DNA of 64,000 nucleotides. Source: Streptomyces poonensis (GTDB lineage Bacteria > Actinomycetota > Actinomycetes > Streptomycetales > Streptomycetaceae). The DNA is taken from assembly GCF_014650915.1 (NCBI RefSeq), contig NZ_BMVW01000001.1:868001-932000 (forward strand). The letters are read 5' to 3'. The position numbers were made by a program, and so were the translations under genes. The notes under the pieces are model-generated. The model did no database searches. It saw only the letters and a program-made list of their open reading frames with translations, and was not told the origin of the DNA. The first letter of the stretch is position 1. Every line of letters begins with the position of its first letter. Shown piece by piece: positions 7,448-14,288 of this stretch.

Positions 7448-9075
7448 CAGCGGGCCTCGTCGTCTTCCGGGGCGTCTGCGTCGGCCTGCGTACCGGCCTC
7501 CGCCGGGGCGGCCGGGGTGGTCTTCTCGCCCTTGGCCGGGCTCTCCGGCGTCTTCGGCGTCTCCTCGTGCTCAAGGTGCCCGGTAGCCGCACCGGTCATC
7601 GCCGAGCCGAGCTCCTCCGGGGTGATCGTGGCCGGGTCGGCGTCCGCGACCAGCTTGCCGTTGTAGATCACGCGGAGGGTGTCGGAGAGGCCGATCAGCT
7701 CGTCCAGGTCGGCGGAGATCAGCAGCACGGCCAGGCCCTCGCGGCGGGCCTCGCGGATCTGGTCCCAGATCTGGGCCTGCGCGCCGACGTCCACACCACG
7801 GGTGGGGTGGGCGGCGATGAGGAACCGCGGGTTGTGGCTCATCTCGCGGCCGACGATCAGCTTCTGCTGGTTGCCGCCGGAGAGGGAGGCCGCGGTGACG
7901 TCGATGCCGGGGGTGCGGACGTCGTAGTCCTCGACGATGCGCCGCGTGTCCTCCTGGGCCGCCTTCGGATTCAGCCAGACGCCCTTGGCGTTGGGCTTCT
8001 CGGTGACGTGGCCGAGGATGCGGTTCTCCCAGAGGGGGGCCTCCAGGAGCAGGCCGTGGCGGTGGCGGTCCTCGGGGATGTAGCCGACGCCCTGCTCGCG
8101 GCGCTTGCGGGTGGGCCAGGCGGTGATCTCGTCGTCAGCCAGCGCGATGGTGCCGGAGTCGGCGTGCTTGAGGCCGATGAGCGCGTCGACCAGTTCGGTC
8201 TGGCCGTTGCCCTCGACGCCGGCGAGGCCCAGGACCTCGCCCGCGTGGATGGTGAAGCTGATGTCGTCGAGCAGCGCCTTGCCGCCGGTGGTCTCCAGGC
8301 GCAGGTCCTTGACGGTGAGGACCGGGCGGTCGGTGACCGTGGACTCGGCGGTCTCCGGGGTCGGCAGCTCGCTGCCCACCATCAGCTCGGCGAGCTGGCG
8401 CGGGGTGGTCTCGGAGGGGACGGCCGTGCCGACCGTCGTGCCGCGCCGGATGACCGTGATGTCGTCGGCGACCGACAGCACCTCGCCGAGCTTGTGGGAG
8501 ATGAAGATGACGGACAGGCCCTCGGACTTCAGCTCGCGCAGGTTCTCGAAGAGGGCGTCGACCTCCTGGGGGACCAGTACGGCCGTGGGCTCGTCGAGGA
8601 TCAGGGTTCTCGCGCCGCGGTAGAGGACCTTGAGGATCTCCACGCGCTGGCGGGCGGCGACGCCGAGGTCCTCGACCAGGAGGTCGGGGCGCACCCCGAG
8701 GCCGTACCGGTCGGAGATCTCCGCGATCTTGCGCCGGGCCTTGCCGCCGATGCCGTACAGCTTCTCGCTGCCGAGCACCACGTTCTCGAGGACCGTGAGG
8801 TTGTCGGCGAGCATGAAGTGCTGGTGGACCATGCCGATGCCGCGGGTGATGGCGTCGGCGGGGGACGAGAAGGAGACCTGCTCGCCGTCGATCGTGATGG
8901 TGCCCTCGTCCGGCTTCTGCATGCCGTAGAGGATCTTCATCAGCGTCGACTTGCCGGCGCCGTTCTCGCCGACGAGGGCGTGGACGGTGCCCTTGCGGAC
9001 GGTGAGGTGGATGTCGTGGTTGGCCACGACGCCCGGGAAGCGCTTGGTGATCCCGGCGAGCTCGACGGCGGTCAC
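7447..9075 (-). CDS. Nucleoside ABC transporter ATP-binding protein, two fused NBDs
   Basis: The 542-residue ATPase has two ABC cassettes. NBD1 has Walker A GENGAGKST near residue 36, a degenerate signature (LGVAARQRVEIL) and Walker B LILDEPTAVL near 158. NBD2 has a degenerate Walker A (GVEGNGQTELV), an intact LSGGNQQK signature near 400 and AHPTRGVDVGAQAQ in place of Walker B. This asymmetry is normal for the RbsA/YufO-like ATPases of BMP-dependent nucleoside transporters. A disordered Pro/Glu/Ala tail of about 50 residues ends the protein. The GTG at 9075 has no good Shine-Dalgarno site. A strong one (CAGGAGAG) lies about 70 bp upstream, but the only start it serves is out of frame, so the true N-terminus is uncertain. 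Confidence 0.93.
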   Translation of the reverse strand: MTAVELAGITKRFPGVVANHDIHLTVRKGTVHALVGENGAGKSTLMKILYGMQKPDEGTITIDGEQVSFSSPADAITRGIGMVHQHFMLADNLTVLENVVLGSEKLYGIGGKARRKIAEISDRYGLGVRPDLLVEDLGVAARQRVEILKVLYRGARTLILDEPTAVLVPQEVDALFENLRELKSEGLSVIFISHKLGEVLSVADDITVIRRGTTVGTAVPSETTPRQLAELMVGSELPTPETAESTVTDRPVLTVKDLRLETTGGKALLDDISFTIHAGEVLGLAGVEGNGQTELVDALIGLKHADSGTIALADDEITAWPTRKRREQGVGYIPEDRHRHGLLLEAPLWENRILGHVTEKPNAKGVWLNPKAAQEDTRRIVEDYDVRTPGIDVTAASLSGGNQQKLIVGREMSHNPRFLIAAHPTRGVDVGAQAQIWDQIREARREGLAVLLISADLDELIGLSDTLRVIYNGKLVADADPATITPEELGSAMTGAATGHLEHEETPKTPESPAKGEKTTPAAPAEAGTQADADAPEDDEAR

Positions 9076-9161
9076 CTGACCGTCGACCGCCGCGCCGGCC
9101 GGAGGGCTGGGAGGGCTGCTGGACGCGTTGATAACGCACTCTCCTGGGGAAAGGGGGTCGT

Positions 9162-9173
9162 CTACGCGCGTAG
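9162..9173. promoter_or_regulatory. Operator-like palindrome upstream of ABC ATPase gene
   Basis: CTACGCGCGTAG is a perfect 12-bp palindrome about 90 bp upstream of the ATPase GTG. Its core ACGCGCGTAG recurs upstream of both BMP lipoprotein genes (10423-10436 and 11768-11781) and I did not notice it elsewhere in the window. It is probably the binding site of a regulator shared by the three transcription units of the nucleoside module; the regulator is not encoded nearby. Confidence 0.6.
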
Positions 9174-9214
9174 CGCCCCTACGGCAAACAAAGCGGGGCG
9201 ACCCGCCTCCGAGA

Positions 9215-9249
9215 ACGGGGTACAGGAAGCCGGCCTTCCCGTACCCCGT
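9215..9249 (-). terminator. Terminator hairpin after the first BMP lipoprotein gene
   Basis: A 15-bp stem with one mismatch (9215-9229 with 9235-9249; acggggtac arms) and a CCGGC loop lies about 55 bp downstream of the 9304-10356 gene. It separates the lipoprotein transcript from the ATPase-permease operon, which then starts near the operator at 9162. Confidence 0.7.
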
Positions 9250-9303
9250 CTTCGTCGAGCGGTCGTAACCCCGTGGTTACTGGCTGCTCGTGCTCCTGCT
9301 GTG

Positions 9304-10356
9304 TCAGCTGCTCTTGACCTTGATCTCGCCGCTGATGATCTTCTCCTTGGCCGTCTCGATGGCCTTCTGGAGCTCGGCATTGCCCTTGAACTCGGGGTTC
9401 GAGTCCGCGAGGCCGACCTCACCGCTCTTCAGATCGCCCCTGACGATACCGCCCTCGGGCTTGCCGTCCTCGACCGCCTTCGCGAGGTTGTAGACCGCCT
9501 TGGCGACGTCCTTCGTGGCCGAGGTGAGGATGTGGTCCTTGTACGCGGCGAGGGCCTTCTGCTGGTACTGGTCGGAGTCGACGCCGATCGCCCAGACGTC
9601 GTTCGCGGCCGCGGCCTCGATCACGCCCTGGCCGGACAGACCGGCGGCGGCGTAGACCACGTCGGCCTTCTTCTCGATCTGGCCCTCGGCGGCGGCCTTG
9701 CCCTTGTCGGGGCTGGAGAAGCCGCCCTCCTCCGCGGTCTGGGTCAGGAACTGCGAGATGACCTTGACCTTGGAGTTCGTGTCCTTGACGCCCTGCTCGA
9801 AGCCGGCCTTGAACTTGTGGATCAGCGGGTTGTCCACACCGCCCACGAAGCCCACGGTGTTCGTCTTGGTGCTCTTCGCGGCCGCGACACCGGCGAGGTA
9901 CGAGGCCTCGTGCTCGGCGAAGACCAGGTCCGCGACGTTGTCCGCCTCGACGGTGGCGTCGTCGACGATGCCGAACGTGGTGTCCGGGTACTTCTCCGCG
10001 GCCTCCTTGACGGCCGGCGCGTAGGCGTAGCCGACCCCGATGATGGGGTTGTAGCCCTGCTTGGCCAGCGAGACCAGGCGCTGCGTCTTGTCGGCGTCCG
10101 TCTCACCGTCGGTGGGCTCGACGTCGGCCGTCTCGTACTTGAACTCGTTCTTCGCCTGCTCCAGGCCCGCGTACGCGGCGTCGTTGAAGGACTGGTCGCC
10201 CTTGCCGCCGATGTCGTACGCGATGGCGAGGCCCTTGTTGTCGTCCTTGGACCCCGAGGAGGAGCTCTCGGTGGAGGTGCCGCCGCAGGCCGAGAGGGCG
10301 AGGGCGAGGGAAGCGGTCGCTGCGCCCGCGACCGAGAGGCGGGAAAGCCGGCGCAT
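9304..10356 (-). CDS. BMP/PnrA-family nucleoside-binding lipoprotein, copy 1
   Basis: This 350-residue extracytoplasmic solute-binding lipoprotein begins MRRLSRLSVAGAATASLALA with lipobox LSAC near residue 25, then a Ser-rich linker. The mature domain is PF02608 (Bmp): AIAYDIGGKGDQSFNDAAY near 45, LVSLAKQGYNPIIGVGYAY, GFVGGVDNPLIHKFKAGFEQ near 175 and AIGVDSDQYQQKALAAYK near 255, the family's ligand-contact stretches. ATG at 10356 is preceded by AGGAGC; a seven-codon upstream extension is rejected. It delivers nucleosides to the downstream ABC permeases. It is very similar to the 10634-11689 product, so the pair arose by tandem duplication. Confidence 0.94.
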   Translation of the reverse strand: MRRLSRLSVAGAATASLALALSACGGTSTESSSSGSKDDNKGLAIAYDIGGKGDQSFNDAAYAGLEQAKNEFKYETADVEPTDGETDADKTQRLVSLAKQGYNPIIGVGYAYAPAVKEAAEKYPDTTFGIVDDATVEADNVADLVFAEHEASYLAGVAAAKSTKTNTVGFVGGVDNPLIHKFKAGFEQGVKDTNSKVKVISQFLTQTAEEGGFSSPDKGKAAAEGQIEKKADVVYAAAGLSGQGVIEAAAANDVWAIGVDSDQYQQKALAAYKDHILTSATKDVAKAVYNLAKAVEDGKPEGGIVRGDLKSGEVGLADSNPEFKGNAELQKAIETAKEKIISGEIKVKSS

Positions 10357-10422
10357 GGTATTGCTCCTGTCGTACAAGCGCCTGGCGGGGATCGGCTGCG
10401 GCGCTCTAGGTTCCGCGGCAGA

Positions 10423-10436
10423 TTAACGCGCGTAGA
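10423..10436. promoter_or_regulatory. Operator-like motif upstream of BMP copy 1
   Basis: The 14 bases ttaacgcgcgtaga are identical to 11768-11781 upstream of the paralog and share ACGCGCGTAG with 9162-9173. The site sits 67 bp upstream of the ATG, where a promoter is expected on the minus strand. Confidence 0.6.
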
Positions 10437-10460
10437 CCGACTAGAAAACCCCTTCTGTCC

Positions 10461-10502
10461 ACCTTGTTATGGAGTCGGCGCACCTTGTTATGGAGTTGGT
10501 GC
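10461..10502. repeat. Two 21-nt tandem repeats in the BMP copy 1 upstream region
   Basis: Two head-to-tail 21-nt units (10461-10481 and 10482-10502) differ at two positions and share accttgttatggagt. They lie just upstream of the operator-like motif. The paralog at 11689 also has a tandem duplication in its upstream region (11715-11762), but of unrelated sequence and nearer the start codon. Confidence 0.75.
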
Positions 10503-10573
10503 AGGCCGTGAGGGCGCCGTCGCCGAGGGCGGTCGTACGGCTCCGGAGGGTGGCGTGGGGCAGTGTGGCGGAT

Positions 10574-10612
10574 GCCCGGTTCCTGACGTCCTGAACCCGT
10601 CGGGAACCGGGC
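10574..10612 (-). terminator. Terminator hairpin after BMP copy 2
   Basis: A perfect 10-bp stem (gcccggttcc, 10574-10583, with 10603-10612) and a 19-nt loop starts 22 bp downstream of the copy 2 stop codon. It implies that the two lipoprotein genes are separate transcription units. Confidence 0.55.
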
Positions 10613-10633
10613 GCGGTCACCCGGGGGCGTCGG

Positions 10634-11689
10634 CTACTCGGTCTTGACCTTGATCGAGCCGTCGATGATGCCCTCCTTGGCCTTCGCCACGGCGTCCGCG
10701 AGACCGGCGATCTTCGCGAACTCGGGGTTGCTCTCGGACAGGCCCACGCCGTCGACCTTGAGGTCGAAGGTCTGCGTGCCGGTCAGCGGCTTGCCGTCCT
10801 CGACGGACTGGGCGAGCGCGTACACCGAACCGCCGACGTCCTTGAGCGCCGAGGTCAGGATGTAGCCCTTGTACGCGGCCAGGGCCTCCTGCTGGTACTG
10901 GTCCGAGTCGACGCCGATGGCCCACTTCTTCTCGGTGGCGGCGGCCTCGATCACGCCCTGACCGGAGAGACCGGCGGCGTGGTAGAGGACGTCGGCCTTC
11001 TTCTCGAGCTGGCCCTCGGCGGCGGCCTTGCCCTTGTCGGGGCTGGAGAAGCCGCCCTCCTCTGCGGTCTGCGTCAGATACTGCGACAGGATTTTGACCT
11101 TGGGGTTCGTGTCCTCGACGCCCTGCTTGAACCCGGCCTCGAACTTGTTGATCAGCGGAATGTTCACCCCGCCCACGAAGCCCACGGTGTTCGACTTGGT
11201 GGCCTTGGCGGCGGCGACGCCGGCGAGGTACGAGGCCTCGTGCTCGGCGAAGACCAGGGAGGCCACGTTGTCGGCCTCGACGACGGAGTCCACGATGCCG
11301 AAGGTGGTCTTCGGGTACTTCTTGGCGACCTCCTCCATCGCGGGGCCGTACACGTAGCCGATCCCGACGATGGGGTTGTAGCCCTGCTTGGCCAGGGAGG
11401 TCAGGCGCTGCACCTTGTCGGCGTCGGTCTCGCCGTCGGTGGGCTCGATGTCGGCGGTCTCGTAACCGAACTCCTTCTTCGCCTTCTCCAGACCGGCGTA
11501 CGCGGCGTCGTTGAAGGACTGGTCGCCCTTGCCGCCGATGTCGTACGCGATGGCGAGGCCCATGTCCTTCTTCTCGCCGCCCTCGTCGCTGTTCCCTGCC
11601 TCGCTGCTGGTGCCGCCGCAGGCCGTGGCCGCGAGCGCGAGCGACGCGACCCCCACCGCGACGCGAGTCAGTCTCGATATCCGACGCAT
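10634..11689 (-). CDS. BMP/PnrA-family nucleoside-binding lipoprotein, copy 2
   Basis: This 351-residue paralog of the neighbouring lipoprotein begins MRRISRLTRVAVGVASLALA with lipobox ATAC near residue 24. The same Bmp-domain landmarks follow: AIAYDIGGKGDQSFNDAAY, GYNPIVGIGYVYGPA, GFVGGVNIPLINKFEAGFKQ and AIGVDSDQYQQEALAAYK. It differs mainly near the C-terminus (TGTQTFDLKVDGVGLSESN against GIVRGDLKSGEVGLADSN), where specificity may have shifted. The start at 11689 uses GGGGAAC at good spacing; the ORF's first Met at 11704 has its SD too close. Two binding proteins feeding one permease pair could widen the substrate range. Confidence 0.93.
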   Translation of the reverse strand: MRRISRLTRVAVGVASLALAATACGGTSSEAGNSDEGGEKKDMGLAIAYDIGGKGDQSFNDAAYAGLEKAKKEFGYETADIEPTDGETDADKVQRLTSLAKQGYNPIVGIGYVYGPAMEEVAKKYPKTTFGIVDSVVEADNVASLVFAEHEASYLAGVAAAKATKSNTVGFVGGVNIPLINKFEAGFKQGVEDTNPKVKILSQYLTQTAEEGGFSSPDKGKAAAEGQLEKKADVLYHAAGLSGQGVIEAAATEKKWAIGVDSDQYQQEALAAYKGYILTSALKDVGGSVYALAQSVEDGKPLTGTQTFDLKVDGVGLSESNPEFAKIAGLADAVAKAKEGIIDGSIKVKTE

Positions 11690-11714
11690 CGTGAAGTTCC
11701 CCATTCTCCAAAGC

Positions 11715-11762
11715 CCCGCGGTGGGTGCTGAGTTCGGCCCCGCAGTGGGTGCTGAGTTCGGC
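11715..11762. repeat. Two 24-nt tandem repeats upstream of BMP copy 2
   Basis: Two adjacent 24-nt units (11715-11738 and 11739-11762) differ at one base and share gtgggtgctgagttcggc. They fill the space between the operator-like motif (11768) and the start codon (11689), so they would lie in the 5' untranslated leader. Confidence 0.75.
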
Positions 11763-11767
11763 GCACA

Positions 11768-11781
11768 TTAACGCGCGTAGA
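11768..11781. promoter_or_regulatory. Operator-like motif upstream of BMP copy 2
   Basis: ttaacgcgcgtaga, identical over 14 bases to the site upstream of BMP copy 1, 79 bp before the ATG. On the transcribed strand both read TCTACGCGCGTTAA. Confidence 0.6.
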
Positions 11782-11906
11782 CATCGCGGGGAATGGGGTT
11801 CCGCGGTGCCGTTATCCATTCGTGCCGATGCCCGGTTACGTCCCCGTGAACCACCCTCGCGAAAGGGGCTGGTCCGGGCGGAACAGCCCGTGAGGGCAGT
11901 GCCCGC

Positions 11907-11944
11907 GCGCGTACCCGTACGGGCGGTCCCGTACGGGTACGCGC
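11907..11944 (-). terminator. Strong terminator hairpin after the M20 amidohydrolase
   Basis: A perfect 17-bp inverted repeat (11907-11923 with 11928-11944) with a CGGT loop lies 25 bp beyond the stop of the minus-strand amidohydrolase gene. It insulates that gene from the BMP promoter. Confidence 0.8.
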
Positions 11945-11968
11945 ATCAGGAGGAGCTGCCCGGACCGC

Positions 11969-13243
11969 CTACGCCGGGCCGGCGTCCATGTCGGCCGCGT
12001 CGTCCGTGTCGCCGGTGCCGCCCGCGTCGTCCGTGTAGAGGAGCGCGGCCGCCGTGAAGAGCTCGACGCCGACCGTGATGGCGTACTCGTCCGCGTCGAA
12101 GTCGCCCTGGTGCAGGTCGCGGACGCGGCGGTCGCCGGGCCTGCGGACGCCCAGCCGGGCCATGGCGCCCGGGACGTGCTCCAGGTACCAGGAGAAGTCC
12201 TCGCCGCCCAGGGACTGCTCGGTGTCCTCGACGGAGTGCGCGCCGCGCCGCGCCGTCATGGCCTCGCGGAGCAGCTCGGTGACGGACGGTTCGTTGACGA
12301 CCGGCGGGACGCCCCGGATGTAGTTGATCTCGGACTTGGCGCGGTGCAGATCGGCGATCTCGTCGATGGCCGCGTGCACCACGTCGGGCGCCTCGTGCCA
12401 GGCTTCGAGGTCGAGGCAGCGCACGGTGCCGGAGAGCTCGGCGTGCTGCGGGATGACGTTCGGGGCGTGCCCCGACTCGATGCGGCCCCAGGTCAGGGAG
12501 AGTCCGCTGCGGGCGTCGACACGCCGGGCGACCAGCGCGGGCACGTCGGCGGCGACCCGGGCGACGGCCGTGACGAGGTCGGTGGTCAGATGCGGGCGCG
12601 CGGTGTGTCCGCCGGGGCCGTCGAGGGCGACCTCCAGACGGTCGCAGGCCGAGGTGATCGGGCCGGTGCGCAGCCCGATGCGGCCGACCTCGACCCGGGG
12701 GTCGCAGTGCACGGCGACGATCCGCCCCACCCCGTCGAGCACCCCCGACTTCAGGGCCTCCGCGGCGCCGCCGGGCAGCACCTCCTCGGCGGGCTGGAAG
12801 AGCAGCCGCACGGGACGCGGCAGGCGGCCCTGCCGGTGCAGCTCGGCGAGGACGAGCCCGGCGCCGAGGACGACGGTGGTGTGCACGTCGTGCCCGCAGG
12901 CGTGCGCCCGGTCGGGCACCGTGGAACGGTAGGGGCAGTCGGCCTTGGTGTCGGGGATGGGCAGGGCGTCGATGTCGGCCCGCAGGGCCAGCATCGGGCG
13001 CAGGCCGTCCCGGTCGCCGATGTCGCAGACGAGACCGGTCCCGCTGTCGAGCACACGCGGTACGAGCCCGGCCTGCTCCAGGCGGGCCTTGATCGCGGCG
13101 GTCGTACGGAACTCCTGGTTGCCGAGCTCCGGGTGCATGTGCAGGTCGCGGCGGAAGGCCACAAGTTCCGCGTGGAGCGCTTCCGGCAGGGTGCCGGGGA
13201 GCACGGCATCCCCGGGGTGTTCGGCCTCGGACTCTGGGGACAT
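11969..13243 (-). CDS. M20-family amidohydrolase (N-acyl amino acid / aminobenzoyl-glutamate type)
   Basis: This 424-residue metallohydrolase of the M20D/AbgB group carries FRRDLHMHPELGNQEF near residue 31, ALRADIDALPI near 90, ACGHDVHTTVVLG near 112 and LFQPAEEVLPGGA near 147, which supply the metal ligands and the catalytic Glu pair. The dimerisation lid (ITSACDRLEVALDGPGGHTA) is near 200 and SLGGEDFSWYLEHVPGA near 355. Such enzymes hydrolyse N-acyl amino acids or peptide-like amides in the cytoplasm. ATG at 13243 has AGAGGG ten bases upstream; a GTG four codons earlier (13255) is the alternative. Confidence 0.92.
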   Translation of the reverse strand: MSPESEAEHPGDAVLPGTLPEALHAELVAFRRDLHMHPELGNQEFRTTAAIKARLEQAGLVPRVLDSGTGLVCDIGDRDGLRPMLALRADIDALPIPDTKADCPYRSTVPDRAHACGHDVHTTVVLGAGLVLAELHRQGRLPRPVRLLFQPAEEVLPGGAAEALKSGVLDGVGRIVAVHCDPRVEVGRIGLRTGPITSACDRLEVALDGPGGHTARPHLTTDLVTAVARVAADVPALVARRVDARSGLSLTWGRIESGHAPNVIPQHAELSGTVRCLDLEAWHEAPDVVHAAIDEIADLHRAKSEINYIRGVPPVVNEPSVTELLREAMTARRGAHSVEDTEQSLGGEDFSWYLEHVPGAMARLGVRRPGDRRVRDLHQGDFDADEYAITVGVELFTAAALLYTDDAGGTGDTDDAADMDAGPA

Positions 13244-13944
13244 CAGCTGTTTCACCCTCTGAAGAGTAGGGCGATCGGGCGGCCAACCGACCCACGATCA
13301 ACAAAACTTCAGCCCTCTAGGGGGACGAAATCTGGCCGCGCTACGCATGGGTACCGATCGAGATGGGTACACTCGCCCGGCTCACCGGACGATTGATCTT
13401 GTCGACCTCTGGGGCGTGTGCCCACTGCGAGGTCTCTCACACGCGGCCCGCCGGGTTGACCGCGGAGTCCACTGTCGGTGACCGCCCGGGGGTACCCGGG
13501 CGAATTCCGTCTTACACGGATACCACGACGGCCGCGCGGGCCCGTCCGGGAACGGCCACTACCGGACGACGGTTCGGAAACAGGCACGTGGGCGCCTCGA
13601 CGGGGCTCGGCGGATTGTCGCCCCGTGGCCCGCACCGGGCGCCTCGGTCCTCTCCCACCTGCAGCGACACCAGGTGCCGAGCTCCGTCACTCCCGGCCGT
13701 CAGGGTGCCGGGAGGTGCAGCCGGTGACACCGCCGGCGGCAAGGTCGTCCCGATTGGACCACCAGGTGGACCACCAGGGGGATCGCCGACGGGGGGCCTC
13801 GTCGGCGGCCGGAGTTCGCCCGTGAGCCACATCACTCGGCCGATCGCGGCGGGGGCGATGAGTTCCGTACACCCGTCCGGTCTCATCTCCCGACAGCCCC
13901 GACAGCCCGACAGGGCACCGTACGAGCGCACAGGAGAGCACCCG
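13244..13944. other. 701-bp intergenic region, divergent promoters, no gene seen
   Basis: This region separates the minus-strand amidohydrolase from the plus-strand DUF4287-like gene and should hold both promoters. Open frames exist on both strands (13309-13635 and 13512-13931 minus; 13363-14160 plus). Their products are Gly/Pro/Arg-rich without domain-like sequence and have no ribosome-binding sites, so I do not call genes. The octamer atgggtac occurs twice around 13348-13375. A short run of gtggaccaccag-like repeats occurs near 13757-13780. No tRNA or riboswitch-like fold was recognised. Confidence 0.6.
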
Positions 13945-14160
13945 ATGACGACGCCCGCCGTGAAGGGTCCCGCCAGCTACTTCCCCTCCATCGAGAAGAA
14001 GTACGGTCGCCCGGTCGCGGAGTGGCAGGAGCTGATCCGCTCCTCGCCGCTCGTGAAGCACATGGAGCTCGTGGCCTGGCTCAAGGCCGAGCACGGGCTG
14101 GGGCACGGGCACGCCAACGCCCTGGTCGCGCACACGCTGGCGGAGGACAGCGGCAAGTAG
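13945..14160 (+). CDS. Small DUF4287-like protein
   Basis: This 71-residue protein matches the conserved small actinobacterial DUF4287 pattern: SYFPSIEKKYGRPVAEWQEL, then MELVAWLKAEHGLGHGHAN and ALVAHTLAE. It has no signal peptide or membrane segment and its function is unknown. The ATG at 13945 is preceded by CAGGAGAG, which fixes the start inside a much longer in-frame ORF that begins at 13363. It stands alone, closed by the bidirectional hairpin at 14193. Confidence 0.85.
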   Translation: MTTPAVKGPASYFPSIEKKYGRPVAEWQELIRSSPLVKHMELVAWLKAEHGLGHGHANALVAHTLAEDSGK

Positions 14161-14192
14161 CCGCGCGCGGGCCGGGCGGGAGGCACACGACC

Positions 14193-14228
14193 GAGGCCGG
14201 GGCCGTCATGGGTGACGGCCCCGGCCTC
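14193..14228. terminator. Bidirectional terminator hairpin
   Basis: A perfect 16-bp stem (14193-14208 with 14213-14228; gaggccggggccgtca arm) and a TGGG loop lies between the convergent DUF4287-like and pectate lyase genes and can serve both. Confidence 0.85.
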
Positions 14229-14288
14229 TCGCTCCGGGTGCTTCAGCGACCGCCGGCGGTCACGGCAGCGGTGCCGTGCACGCCGGTA

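Noticed and set aside
7567..10647. 1026-residue plus-strand open frame
   Set aside because: Antisense to the ABC ATPase and BMP lipoprotein genes, which have unambiguous motifs; low-complexity shadow.
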